A stretch of DNA of 64,000 nucleotides from Modestobacter roseus (GTDB taxonomy: Bacteria; Actinomycetota; Actinomycetes; Mycobacteriales; Geodermatophilaceae): contig NZ_VLKF01000001.1 of the NCBI RefSeq assembly GCF_007994135.1, forward strand, positions 1,364,001 to 1,428,000. Reading direction: 5' to 3'. Made by a program: the position numbers and the translations under genes. Below the pieces are notes generated by a model, which was not told where the DNA came from, ran no database searches, and was given only the letters and a program-made list of their open reading frames with translations. This document shows positions 17,251-25,385 of this stretch, in pieces. The stretch's first letter is position 1; every line of letters begins with the position of its first letter.

Positions 17251-17271
17251 CGGGGGTGTACCGCTCCCCCG
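17251..17271 (+). terminator. Weak hairpin after the lipoprotein gene
   Basis: CGGGGG and CCCCCG arms with a 9-nt loop, 5 nt after the stop codon. Confidence 0.4.
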
Positions 17272-17293
17272 GCGGTGCACTCGGGCGCAGTGA

Positions 17294-17310
17294 ATTACGT
17301 CACGGTGACG
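17294..17310. promoter_or_regulatory. Palindrome ATTACGTCACGGTGACG, second copy of the CGTCA-N3-TGACG motif
   Basis: Matches the centre and the left flank of the hairpin at 16922-16968. It lies between the convergent lipoprotein and zinc-finger genes. Confidence 0.5.
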
Positions 17311-17341
17311 CTTTCTGACGTGCTGCCGGGGTCGGCCTGGC

Positions 17342-17737
17342 TCAACCAGCGTTGCGCCCGTTGAGCCAGAGCCGGTCCAGCCGGCCGGTCGAACGGACCA
17401 GCTCGGCGAAGGAGCGCTCCATCTCCGCCTTGGTGGGCTTCTCCGTCAGCATCGTCTGCACGTCCTCGATCGCGCAGCGCAGCTGGTACAGCCGATCCTG
17501 GAGGGCGTCGAGCTCGGCGCGGGTCACCAGGACCACGTCGTCGGACAGGCCGGCCTTGGCGCTGGCGGAGCGCTGCTCGTAGGCGCGCTGTCGACACGCC
17601 TGGCCGCAGTACAACCGGGGCCGCCCGACGGACTCCTGGGTGGGCAGCGGAGTGCGGCACCACCCACAGCGGCGCTCCTCGCCCTCGCGCTGCCGCCGGC
17701 GCACCGGACGGCTGCCGACCTGCTGCTCGACCTCCAC
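17342..17737 (-). CDS. Zinc-finger-like protein with C-terminal coiled coil
   Basis: 131-aa protein. A CxxC...CxxxC cluster (RRCGWCRTPL then RPRLYCGQACRQRAYEQRSA) is the zinc ribbon found in small actinobacterial proteins of unknown role. Residues 60-125 are Leu/Glu-rich and helical (RAELDALQDRLYQLRCAIED), probably dimerising. GTG 17737 (EVEQQVGS...) was chosen; the frame is open further upstream without good start signals. Possibly DNA- or RNA-binding; convergent with the lipoprotein gene. Confidence 0.65.
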   Translation of the reverse strand: MEVEQQVGSRPVRRRQREGEERRCGWCRTPLPTQESVGRPRLYCGQACRQRAYEQRSASAKAGLSDDVVLVTRAELDALQDRLYQLRCAIEDVQTMLTEKPTKAEMERSFAELVRSTGRLDRLWLNGRNAG

Positions 17738-17872
17738 GACGGCGACGGTAGACGGACGGTCCGACAGCTCCGGGCGGACACGCCCGCCGCCGTGCACCAG
17801 TTGGTCGTCCACGAACCGGTCGACCAGCACGCCTCGTCGGGCACCCTGCGCGGAGCCGGCGGGCGACGCCGC

Positions 17873-17878
17873 TAGCGT
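17873..17878 (+). promoter_or_regulatory. -10 element TAGCGT for the GDPD gene
   Basis: TAGCGT, 6 nt, GTG at 17885: leaderless spacing. Confidence 0.5.
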
Positions 17879-17884
17879 GTTGGG

Positions 17885-18661
17885 GTGCCCGGCCCGCGCT
17901 TCGCCTTCCTCGACGGGCCCACTCCCCTCGCGATGGCCCACCGCGGGGGCGCCATCGAGCACGTGGAGAACACCGCCGGGGCCTTCGAGGCCTGCGTGGC
18001 GCTGGGTTACCGGTACCTGGAGACCGACGTCCGCGTCACCTCCGACGGCGTCCCCGTCGTCTTCCACGACGCCACCCTGGACCGGGTCACCGACCGCACC
18101 GGCCGGGTGGACGCCCTGCGCTGGAGCGAGCTGCGCACGGCGCTGATCGGCGGCCGGGAACCGATCATGGCGCTGGAGGACCTGCTGGGCGCCTGGCCGG
18201 ACGTCCGCTTCAACCTCGACGTCAAGGCTGCCGGGGTCCTCGCCCCGCTGGTGCGCACCGTGCGCCGGCTGGCCATCGAGGACCGGATCTGCCTCGGCTC
18301 CTTCTCCGACGCGCGGATCGCGGCCGCCCGCAGGATGTTCGGGCCCGAGGTGTGCACCTCCCTGGGGCCCAAGGGGGTGGCCGCGCTGCGGCTGTCCTCC
18401 TACTCACCGCGCGCCGCGGGGCTCGTGCGCATCGAGGCCGGCTGCGCCCAGGTGCCACTGGCACTGGGTGGGCGGCCGCTGGTCGACGAGCGGTTCATCG
18501 AGGCGGCGCACGCCCGGAGCCTCCAGGTGCACGTGTGGACCGTCGACGACGAGGGCGACGCGGCGAAGATGCTCGACCTCGGGGTCGACGGGGTGATGAC
18601 CGACCGGCCGGCGATGCTCCGGGACGTGCTGGTGAACCGCGGTCAGTGGACCGGCGCGTGA
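17885..18661 (+). CDS. Glycerophosphodiester phosphodiesterase
   Basis: 258-aa TIM-barrel GDPD enzyme that hydrolyses glycerophosphodiesters to glycerol 3-phosphate and an alcohol. MAHRGGAIEHVENTAGAFE gives the catalytic His-Arg and the Glu-Asn pair; ETDVRVTSDGVPVVFHDATL supplies Glu, Asp and the second His. There is no signal peptide, so cytosolic. The following acyltransferase starts inside its stop codon (GTGA), suggesting coupled phospholipid turnover and re-acylation. Confidence 0.93.
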   Translation: MPGPRFAFLDGPTPLAMAHRGGAIEHVENTAGAFEACVALGYRYLETDVRVTSDGVPVVFHDATLDRVTDRTGRVDALRWSELRTALIGGREPIMALEDLLGAWPDVRFNLDVKAAGVLAPLVRTVRRLAIEDRICLGSFSDARIAAARRMFGPEVCTSLGPKGVAALRLSSYSPRAAGLVRIEAGCAQVPLALGGRPLVDERFIEAAHARSLQVHVWTVDDEGDAAKMLDLGVDGVMTDRPAMLRDVLVNRGQWTGA

Positions 18662-19557
18662 TCGGCCGGCTGGGCGCCCGCATCCGTGACTGGCGTCCTG
18701 CCCCACCACCGCTGCCGCCGGAGCTCGCCGGGCTGGCCGGCCCGGACGACCCGGACTGGTTCGCCCGGGAGCTGGCCATCGCCGCCGCGCCGCCGTGGTG
18801 GTTCTGGTGCGGGCTGCTGCGCACCCTGCACCGGGTCCCGGGCCTGTTCGGCCGTCTGGAGGTCACCGGGGGCATCCCCGAGGAGTGGCTGGACGGTCCG
18901 CTGCTGCTGGCGGTCAACCACATCGGCGACTTCGACACCTTCGTCGTCGCCGCCGCGCTGCACCGGGCCGGGGTGACCCCGCGCTTCATGGCGACCCGCG
19001 GCATCATGACCGCGCCGGTCGCCGGCGCGCTGCTGGAGCGATCCGGCGGCATCCGGGTCGACCGCGGTACCGACGTCGCCGCGCACGCGCTGCGGGTCAC
19101 CCGGGTGGCGCTGGCCGCCGGCGGGCACGTCGTCGCCTACCCCGAGGGGCGGGTCGGGCTGACCGCCGACGGCTGGCCGGAGCGCGGGCGCACCGGGCTG
19201 GCCCGGATGGCGCTGGCCGCCGACGTGCCGGTGATCCCGGTCAGCCAGTGGGGCGCCCACGAGGTGCTGCAGTACGCCAACGACTGGGGCAAGCTGCGCA
19301 CCGCGCTACGGGCGCTCTGGCGGCAGCCGGCGCTCCGGGTGCACATCGGTGCCCCGGTGTACTTCGAGGACCTGGCGCCGGGCCGGGTGGGTGACGCCAA
19401 CCGGGCCCGGGTGCGGATCGCCGCGGCGCTGACCCGGGGTCTGGCCCCGCTCCGGGCCGGGGAGCCGGCCGACCGGATCGCGTTCGCCGACCCCACCCGA
19501 CCCACCAGCGCGGTGGCCGCCTTCCCGGGCGGCGTCGTGCCGGAGGACATCCCGTGA
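18658..19557 (+). CDS. 1-acyl-glycerol-3-phosphate acyltransferase family (PlsC)
   Basis: 299-aa acyltransferase. Motif I is NHIGDFD (HX4D), motif III is VAYPEGRVGLTADGW, and the substrate pocket strand is VPVIPVSQWG. It is translationally coupled to the GDPD gene; GTG 18658 overlaps the upstream TGA. The C-terminal 40 residues (GEPADRIAFADPTRPTSAVA) are a non-conserved tail. It probably acylates a lysophospholipid or related acceptor. Confidence 0.88.
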   Translation: MIGRLGARIRDWRPAPPPLPPELAGLAGPDDPDWFARELAIAAAPPWWFWCGLLRTLHRVPGLFGRLEVTGGIPEEWLDGPLLLAVNHIGDFDTFVVAAALHRAGVTPRFMATRGIMTAPVAGALLERSGGIRVDRGTDVAAHALRVTRVALAAGGHVVAYPEGRVGLTADGWPERGRTGLARMALAADVPVIPVSQWGAHEVLQYANDWGKLRTALRALWRQPALRVHIGAPVYFEDLAPGRVGDANRARVRIAAALTRGLAPLRAGEPADRIAFADPTRPTSAVAAFPGGVVPEDIP

Positions 19558-19575
19558 CCGGACATCCCGTGACCG
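19546..19575 (+). repeat. 15-bp tandem duplication at the end of the acyltransferase gene
   Basis: GACATCCCGTGACCG occurs twice in tandem. The first unit contains the stop codon, so the duplicate lies in the untranslated gap. A recent slippage event is the simplest explanation. Confidence 0.8.
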
Positions 19576-19618
19576 GTCGGTGCTGGACCCGCCCCCCGGC
19601 GGCTGACACCCTGCGCCC

Positions 19619-20992
19619 GTGACCGACGCACCCCCGGCCCCCACCGGGTCCGCCGTCCCCCGTGCCGACCGTGCGCTGCGCCGGGAGCGGGGCGGCTGGT
19701 ACTCCTACGACTGGGCGATGTCGGTCTTCAACACCTCGGTGACGACCGTCTTCCTCGCCCCGTACTTGACCTCCATCGCCGAGGCGGCCGCCGACGCCGA
19801 TGGGCGGATCCACCCGCTGGGCATCAGCGTCCCGCCGGGGAGCTGGTTCGGCTACGTGCTGTCGCTGTCGGTGGTGCTGCAGGTGCTGGTGCTGCCGATC
19901 ACCGGCGCGATCGCCGACCGCAGCGGGCACAAGCGCCAGCTGTTGGCCGGGTTCGCCACCGTCGGGTCGGTGGCCACGATGGCGATGTTCTTCGTCGCTG
20001 GTGAGCGCTACCTGCTGGGGGCGGCGCTGTTCGTCGTCGCCAACCTCTGCTTCGGGGCGGCGACCGTCGTCTACTACTCCTGGCTGCCCGACCTGGCCGG
20101 CCCCGACGAGCGGGACGCCGTCTCCAGCCGGGGCTGGGCCTTCGGCTACCTCGGCGGGGCGCTGCTGCTGGCGGCGAACCTGGCGCTGTTCACCCAGTAC
20201 GAGTCCCTGGGGCTCACCGAGGGCGAGGCGGTGCGGATCTGCCTGGCCTCGGCCGGGATCTGGTGGGCCGGGTTCACCGTCGTCAGCGTCTCCTTGCTGC
20301 GGAACCGGCCACCGCGGGAGTCCGCCGTCGTCCCGGGCGGCGGGGCGCTGTCGGGGGGCTTCCGGCAGCTGGCCGCCACGCTGCGGGACATGCGCCGCTA
20401 CCGGCTGACGCTGTGGTTCCTCGGCGCCTACCTGCTCTTCAACGACGGCGTGCAGACCATCATCGGCGTCTCGGCCCAGTACGGCGCGGAGGAGCTGGAG
20501 CTCTCCCAGACGACGCTGGTCTCCACCATCCTGCTGGTCCAGGTGGTCGCCTTCTTCGGGGCGATGGGGATGGGCCGCATCGCCGCGGTGATCGGCGCCA
20601 AGCGCACCGTGCTCGGCGGCCTGGTCGTCTGGACCGGGGTGCTGGTGGCCGCCTACTTCGTCCAGGCCGGCGCGGCCGTGCAGTTCTACCTGCTCGCCGT
20701 CGTCATCGGGTTCGTGCTCGGGGGCACCCAGGCGCTGTCCCGGTCGCTGTTCAGCCAGCTGATCCCGCCGGGCAAGGAGGCGGAGTACTTCGGCTTCTAC
20801 GAGCTCAGCGACCGCGGTACGAGCTGGCTGGGTCCCTTCCTGTTCGCCCTGACCTACCAGCTGACCGACTCCTACCGGTACGCGATCTTCAGCCTCGTCC
20901 TCTTCTTCGTCCTCGGCGGGTTCCTGCTGGCCCGGCTGGACATGCGCCGCGCCATCGTCGAGGCCGGCAACACACCACCGGAGCGCCTGTGA
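19619..20992 (+). CDS. MFS transporter, Atg22/UMF1-like family
   Basis: 457-aa, 12-helix membrane protein. The signature WYSYDWAMSVFNTSVTTVFL near residue 23 and LGGTQALSRSLFSQLIP plus KEAEYFGFYELSDRGTSWLG in the C-terminal half define the Atg22-like (UMF1) transporters. Substrate unknown in bacteria. The thymidine kinase gene starts inside its stop codon (GTGA overlap). Confidence 0.9.
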   Translation: MTDAPPAPTGSAVPRADRALRRERGGWYSYDWAMSVFNTSVTTVFLAPYLTSIAEAAADADGRIHPLGISVPPGSWFGYVLSLSVVLQVLVLPITGAIADRSGHKRQLLAGFATVGSVATMAMFFVAGERYLLGAALFVVANLCFGAATVVYYSWLPDLAGPDERDAVSSRGWAFGYLGGALLLAANLALFTQYESLGLTEGEAVRICLASAGIWWAGFTVVSVSLLRNRPPRESAVVPGGGALSGGFRQLAATLRDMRRYRLTLWFLGAYLLFNDGVQTIIGVSAQYGAEELELSQTTLVSTILLVQVVAFFGAMGMGRIAAVIGAKRTVLGGLVVWTGVLVAAYFVQAGAAVQFYLLAVVIGFVLGGTQALSRSLFSQLIPPGKEAEYFGFYELSDRGTSWLGPFLFALTYQLTDSYRYAIFSLVLFFVLGGFLLARLDMRRAIVEAGNTPPERL

Positions 20993-21726
20993 CACCCGCC
21001 CCCCTGGCCGGCCCCACCGACCTGCTGGAGGTGGTGCCCGTCGCCGGTGACCGGCGTCGGCACCCGGCTCCGGCGCACCTGACGTTCTTCCACGGCCCGA
21101 TGGACTGCGGGAAGTCGACCCTGGCGCTGCAGGTCGACCACAACCAGAGCCGGCAGGGCCGCCACGGGCTGCTGCTCACCCAGGGCGACCGCTCGGGTGC
21201 CGCGCAGATCAGCTCCCGGGTCGGGCTGCGCCAGGCCGCGGTGGAGGTCGACGCCGGCACCGACGTCCGGCTGCTCGTCCGCGACCGGTGGGCGGCCGGT
21301 CAGCGGGTCGACTACCTGATCGTGGACGAGGCGCAGTTCCTCACCGGCGAGCAGGTCGAGCAGCTGGCCGAGCTGGTCGACGAGTCGCACGTCGACGTCT
21401 TCGCCTTCGGGCTGACCACCGACTTCCGGGCGCGCCTCTTCCCGGGCACGCAGCGGTTGTTCGAGCTCGCCGACGACGTCCAGCGGGTGCAGGTCATGGT
21501 GCTGTGCTGGTGCGGGCTGCCGGGGCTGCTCAACGCCCGGGTGGTCGACGGCGAGATGGTCCGCGAGGGCGCCACCGTCGTGGTCGCCGACACCGAGCCC
21601 GCCCTCCCGCCGGATGGCGCCGGGAGTGAGCCGGCCGTGCGGTACCAGGTGCTGTGCCGCCGGCACCACGCCAACGGCCAGCTCGGCCCGACGCCGACCG
21701 GGCCGGGGCAGCTGGCCCTCCGCTGA
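20989..21726 (+). CDS. tdk: Thymidine kinase
   Basis: 245-aa type II thymidine kinase of the pyrimidine salvage pathway. Walker A GPMDCGKST follows strand HLTFFH near residue 30; Walker B with catalytic Glu is YLIVDEAQFL; the lasso zinc ligands are in VLCWCGLPG and YQVLCRRHH. The N-terminal 28 residues (VTPAPLAGPTDLLEVVPVAG) extend beyond typical Tdk. Coupled to the upstream transporter gene by a 4-bp overlap. Confidence 0.9.
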   Translation: MTPAPLAGPTDLLEVVPVAGDRRRHPAPAHLTFFHGPMDCGKSTLALQVDHNQSRQGRHGLLLTQGDRSGAAQISSRVGLRQAAVEVDAGTDVRLLVRDRWAAGQRVDYLIVDEAQFLTGEQVEQLAELVDESHVDVFAFGLTTDFRARLFPGTQRLFELADDVQRVQVMVLCWCGLPGLLNARVVDGEMVREGATVVVADTEPALPPDGAGSEPAVRYQVLCRRHHANGQLGPTPTGPGQLALR

Positions 21727-21732
21727 CCGGCG

Positions 21733-21753
21733 CCACTCCCCCCGTGGGGGTGG
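21733..21753 (+). terminator. Possible weak hairpin after tdk
   Basis: CCACTCCCCC and GGGGGTGG can pair with one bulged T and a short loop, 6 nt after the stop. Confidence 0.35.
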
Positions 21754-21802
21754 TTGATCGCTGGTTCATCACCCCATGCGATGATGAGCAGTCGAACGAC
21801 AC

Positions 21803-21828
21803 GGAATCTCTTTCCGTCATCTGTCGTT
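21803..21828 (+). promoter_or_regulatory. SigR/SigH-type thiol-stress promoter of rbpA
   Basis: GGAAT at 21803-21807, an 18-nt spacer and GTT at 21826-21828 reproduce the SigR (Streptomyces)/SigH (mycobacterial) consensus GGAAT-N18-GTT exactly. Streptomyces rbpA is a known SigR target. The leader to the ATG is about 85 nt. Confidence 0.8.
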
Positions 21829-21921
21829 GACCTCTGCGACACCCCGAGCCGGATGCGTGAGCAGTCGGCCGTCCGGGCAGTCTCAGACCAGACCGAGATC
21901 AGCACGAGAGGACGGTGTGCC

Positions 21922-22266
21922 ATGGGCGAGCGTTCCCTGCGCGGAAGCCGACTGGGCAGCGTGAGCTACGAGACCGAGCGCAACACCGCGCCCATCGAGC
22001 GGCAGTACGCCGAGTACAAGTGCGCCCAGGGTCACCTGGTCACTGTGCCCTTCGCCGACGACGCGGAGCTCCCCGACACGTGGGAGTGCAAGTACGACGG
22101 CTCGGCCGCCAAGCTGGTCGGTGGCTCCGAGCCCGCCCCCAAGAAGGTCAAGCCCCCGCGCACGCACTGGGACATGCTCCTGGAGCGTCGTTCGGTGGAC
22201 GACCTCGAGGAGGTGCTCGCCGAGCGCCTCGAGGTGCTCCGCGGGCGGCGCACCCGCGCCAGCTGA
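21922..22266 (+). CDS. rbpA: RNA polymerase-binding protein RbpA
   Basis: 114-aa essential transcription activator of actinobacteria that binds RNA polymerase and the group I/II sigma factor and stabilises the open complex. The conserved start GERSLRGSRLGSVSYETE, the core domain CAQGHLVTVPFADDAELPDTWEC (cited in part), the basic linker KKVKPPRTHWDML and the sigma-interacting helix RRSVDDLEEVLAERLEVLR are all present. RBS GAGAGGAC precedes the ATG. Confidence 0.97.
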   Translation: MGERSLRGSRLGSVSYETERNTAPIERQYAEYKCAQGHLVTVPFADDAELPDTWECKYDGSAAKLVGGSEPAPKKVKPPRTHWDMLLERRSVDDLEEVLAERLEVLRGRRTRAS

Positions 22267-22282
22267 CGCAGCAGCACGACAG

Positions 22283-22322
22283 CGAACGGCCCCGGTGGGA
22301 GATCTCCCACCGGGGCCGTTCG
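22283..22322. terminator. Bidirectional terminator between rbpA and fxsA
   Basis: A perfect 40-bp palindrome centred on AGATCT (arms CGAACGGCCCCGGTGGGAGA and complement) lies between the convergent stops at 22266 and 22337. Confidence 0.85.
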
Positions 22323-22336
22323 GCGTCCGGGCCCGG

Positions 22337-22933
22337 TCAGCGCCCGGACGGGCCGTCCTCGACCTCACCCTCGACCACGCGTCCTTCGACCACGCGCCCC
22401 TCGATCACCCGGTGCGCCGGGCCCGCGCGGTACACGTCGGTCCCCCGCACGTCGGACGGGGCGTCGGCCACGGTGCCGTCGACGGTGCGGGTGGCCTGCA
22501 CGCGCACCGGGCCGAGCCAGCGGGCGGGCAGCCGGTGGGCGATCCCCCGGGCGATGAGCGCGCGCGGCAGCGCCCGGGTGCCCGGCAGCAGGCACATCAG
22601 GCCCAGGACGTCGCCGATGAAGCCGGGCAGCACCATCAGCAGCCCGCCGAGGGCGACCAGTCCGGCGTCCCCCAGGGCGCGGCCCGGCGCCCGGTGCTCC
22701 TCGGCCCGCAGCCGCAGCTCGGTGAGCGCCCGGGTGCCCTGGCGGGCCAGCAGCAGCCCGCCCAGCGCGCTGGTCGCCAGCGCCAGCAGCAGCGTCCAGC
22801 CGACGCCGATCCAGCTGGCGACGAGCACGAAGACGACGACCTCGGCCAGTGCGCCCAGTCCCACCGCCGTCCGCCAGCGCGAGGACGCCCGCCGCCGCGG
22901 GGTGTGCCCGCCGATCGCGGAGCCCATGGCCAT
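22337..22933 (-). CDS. fxsA: FxsA-family membrane protein
   Basis: 198-aa membrane protein. AEVVVFVLVASWIGVGWTLL and the loop-helix GLLMVLPGFIGDVLGLMCLL are the FxsA signature; E. coli FxsA relieves F exclusion of phage T7, and its general role is unknown. The C-terminus has repeats (VIEGRVVEGRVVEGEVEDG) encoded by short direct repeats. ATG 22933 (MAMGSA) has GGAGAGGAG just upstream. It is downstream of ppm1 on the same strand, as in mycobacteria. Confidence 0.9.
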   Translation of the reverse strand: MAMGSAIGGHTPRRRASSRWRTAVGLGALAEVVVFVLVASWIGVGWTLLLALATSALGGLLLARQGTRALTELRLRAEEHRAPGRALGDAGLVALGGLLMVLPGFIGDVLGLMCLLPGTRALPRALIARGIAHRLPARWLGPVRVQATRTVDGTVADAPSDVRGTDVYRAGPAHRVIEGRVVEGRVVEGEVEDGPSGR

Positions 22934-22974
22934 GTGTCTCTCCTCTCCGGCCGCGGAACGGGTGGCCGGCGCTC

Positions 22975-23778
22975 CTACTGGAGCGCCTGTGTCCGCCCGT
23001 CGCGGCTGCGCGCGGGCACCGGACGGGGCACCCGCCCGGGCAGCCGGTCGGCCAGCCGGTCGAGCACGCCCCACCAGGTGACCCGTGCCAACGCCTCTCC
23101 AACGATCGAACCGCTCATCTTGCTCCGGCCGACCGTGCGTTCGGTGAACGTGATCGGCACCTCCACCACCCGGGCGCCGGACCGTACCGCCCGCCAGGCC
23201 CAGTCGACCTGGAAGCAGTAGCCCTGGCTGGCGACCTGGTCGAAGGGCAGCCGGGCCAGCAGGTCGGCGCGGGCGGCCCGGAAGCCGCCGGTGGCATCGG
23301 CCAGCGGCAGCCGCAGGGCCCAGCGGGTGTAGACGTTGCCGATCCGGGAGATGGCCTGCCGCCGGCGGGGCCAGTCGCGCACCTGGCCGCCCGGCACCCA
23401 CCGCGACCCGAGCGCCAGGTCGGCGTCGGCCAGCGCGGCCAGCAGGGCGGGCAGCCGCTCGGGTGGGTGCGACCCGTCGGCGTCCATCTCCACCACCACG
23501 GCGCAGCCGTGCTCGGCGGCCCAGCGGAATCCGGCGACGTAGGCCGGCCCCAGCCCCTGCTTGCCGGCCCGGTGCAGCACGTGCACCCGGTGGTCGGCGG
23601 CGGCCCGGGCGTCGGCCAGCTCGCCGGTGCCGTCGGGTGAGGCGTCGTCGACGACCAGCACGTGGGCCGCGGGCACCGCGGCGTGCAGCCGGTCGAGCAC
23701 CGCGCCGAGGCTCCCCACCTCCTCGTAGGTGGGGATGACCACCAGCACGGAGCCCTCCGGCCCGGCTCCGTCGGTCAC
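22975..23778 (-). CDS. ppm1: Polyprenol-phosphate mannosyltransferase (Ppm1-like, GT2)
   Basis: 267-aa family 2 glycosyltransferase that makes polyprenyl-phosphomannose, the lipid donor for lipoprotein and lipoglycan mannosylation. VVIPTYEE, VVDDASPDGTG, EMDADGSHPPERLPALL (the DAD metal site) and ATGGFRA are typical of dolichol-phosphate mannose synthases. There are no membrane segments. It overlaps the lnt stop (GTGA). In M. tuberculosis these two activities are one bifunctional protein; here they are separate, coupled genes. Confidence 0.92.
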   Translation of the reverse strand: MTDGAGPEGSVLVVIPTYEEVGSLGAVLDRLHAAVPAAHVLVVDDASPDGTGELADARAAADHRVHVLHRAGKQGLGPAYVAGFRWAAEHGCAVVVEMDADGSHPPERLPALLAALADADLALGSRWVPGGQVRDWPRRRQAISRIGNVYTRWALRLPLADATGGFRAARADLLARLPFDQVASQGYCFQVDWAWRAVRSGARVVEVPITFTERTVGRSKMSGSIVGEALARVTWWGVLDRLADRLPGRVPRPVPARSRDGRTQALQ

Positions 23779-25385
23779 CGGGCCCTCCGGCGGGCCCGGC
23801 CCGTCGTCAGGGCGGCGAGCACCGCACCGACGCCGATCGCGGTCAGCAGCCACTCGGGCGCGGCGCCGAGCCGCTCGGCCACGGTGCGCTGGTCGCGCTG
23901 GGCGATCGGCTCCACGAAGGAGTCGGCGGTGAACAGCTCCGAGCGGTGCACCAGCGTGCCGTCGGGGGCGACGATCGCGCTCACCCCGCTGGTCGCGGCG
24001 ACCACGACCGTCCGGCCGAACTCGACCGCCCGCAGCCGGCTCATCGCCAGCTGCTGCTCGGTCTCGTCGGTGTAGCCGAACGTGGCGTTGTTGGTCTGCA
24101 CGACGATCATCCCCGCGCCGTCGTCGACGACGTCGGACACCAGTCCGTCGTAGGCGATCTCGAAGCAGATGACGTCGCCGACCCGCGCTCCCCCGATGTC
24201 CAGCGTGCCGACCTCGGTGCCGTGGGCGAAGTCGGTGACCCGGTCGACCAGCGGGCTGAAGAACCGGAAGAACGGCCGCGCCGGCACGTACTCGGCGAGC
24301 GGGACCGGGTGCCGCTTGACGTAGGTCTCCCCCGGCCCGGTGACCGGGTCCCACACGATGCCGGTGTTGGAGATGAGCTCGCCGGGCCCCTGGACGACGG
24401 CGCCGACCAGGATCGGCGCGTCGATGGCCGCGGCCGCGCGGCTGATCACCCGGGCGGCGTCGGCGTTGGTGTACGGGTCGATGTCGGAGCTGTTCTCCGG
24501 CCAGATCACCAGGTCCGGCTGCGCGGCGTCCCCGGCGGCGACGGCGTCGGCCAGCCGGATCGTCTCCGCGGCGTGGTTGTCCAGCACCGCCCGGCGCTGG
24601 GCGTTGAAGTCCAGGCCGGCCCGCGGCACGTTGCCCTGGATGACGGCGACGGTCCGGGTCGGGCCGCCCTCGGTGAGCGAGGAGCCGGCCAGTGGCAGCC
24701 AGGCCAGCCCACCGACGGCCGGGACGGCGAGGGCGGCGACGAGCGGTACGGCGGCGGCGCGCAGCACGGGCCGGGCGCCCCTCCCCTCCCCCACTGCCCG
24801 GGCGCGGACGACGGCCGCGGCCAGCAGCGTCCCGGTCAGCGCCACGGCGAAGCCGACCAGCGGCACGCCGCCGTAGGCGGCGAACGCGGTGAAGGGCCCC
24901 TCGGCCTGGCTGAAGCCGAGCCGGCCCCAGGGGAAGCCGCCCAGGGGCCAGCGGCCGCGGAGCGCCTCCTGGGCCACCCACAGCGCGGCGGCCCACACCG
25001 GCCACCCCGGCAGCCGGGAGGTGAGCGCCGTCGCGCCGCCGAGGAGGGCGAAGTAGAGCGCCTCGGTCACCGCGAGCGCCAGCCACGGGAAGGACCCGAC
25101 GTACACCCCGCTCCACGACAGCAGCGGCACCATGGTGACCAGCCCGAGCACCAGGCCCAGCCACAGACCGGCGCGCACCCGCTGACCGCGGACGGCGAGC
25201 GCCAAGGCGGCCGGGCCGGCCACCGCGAGGGCGGACAGGTCGTGGGCCGGGAACGCCAGGTAGACCGCCAGTCCGCCGAGGGCGGCGAGCGCGGTGCGCC
25301 AGGGCCACCGGACCTGCCGCGCGGGCGTCGGGCGTCCGACCGGGAGCCGGGCCGGGTCGGCCGTTGCCGTGCCGCTCACCGTCAC
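23775..25385 (-). CDS. lnt: Apolipoprotein N-acyltransferase
   Basis: 536-aa integral membrane enzyme for the third lipoprotein-maturation step. Six to seven N-terminal helices (residues about 25-210) precede a nitrilase-like domain with the triad Glu in IWPENSSDID, Lys in YVKRHPVPLAEYVPAR and Cys in VICFEIAYDG. A final helix (WLLTAIGVGAVLAALTTG) closes it. GTG 25385 is chosen because the longer frame upstream is a low-complexity Arg/Pro stretch. It forms an operon with ppm1 and fxsA. Confidence 0.93.
   Translation of the reverse strand: MTVSGTATADPARLPVGRPTPARQVRWPWRTALAALGGLAVYLAFPAHDLSALAVAGPAALALAVRGQRVRAGLWLGLVLGLVTMVPLLSWSGVYVGSFPWLALAVTEALYFALLGGATALTSRLPGWPVWAAALWVAQEALRGRWPLGGFPWGRLGFSQAEGPFTAFAAYGGVPLVGFAVALTGTLLAAAVVRARAVGEGRGARPVLRAAAVPLVAALAVPAVGGLAWLPLAGSSLTEGGPTRTVAVIQGNVPRAGLDFNAQRRAVLDNHAAETIRLADAVAAGDAAQPDLVIWPENSSDIDPYTNADAARVISRAAAAIDAPILVGAVVQGPGELISNTGIVWDPVTGPGETYVKRHPVPLAEYVPARPFFRFFSPLVDRVTDFAHGTEVGTLDIGGARVGDVICFEIAYDGLVSDVVDDGAGMIVVQTNNATFGYTDETEQQLAMSRLRAVEFGRTVVVAATSGVSAIVAPDGTLVHRSELFTADSFVEPIAQRDQRTVAERLGAAPEWLLTAIGVGAVLAALTTGRARRRAR

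Noticed and set aside
16588-17364. Open frame on + across the dif region
   Set aside because: It begins inside the dif site, is Arg/Gly-rich without domains, and overlaps the lipoprotein gene in another frame.
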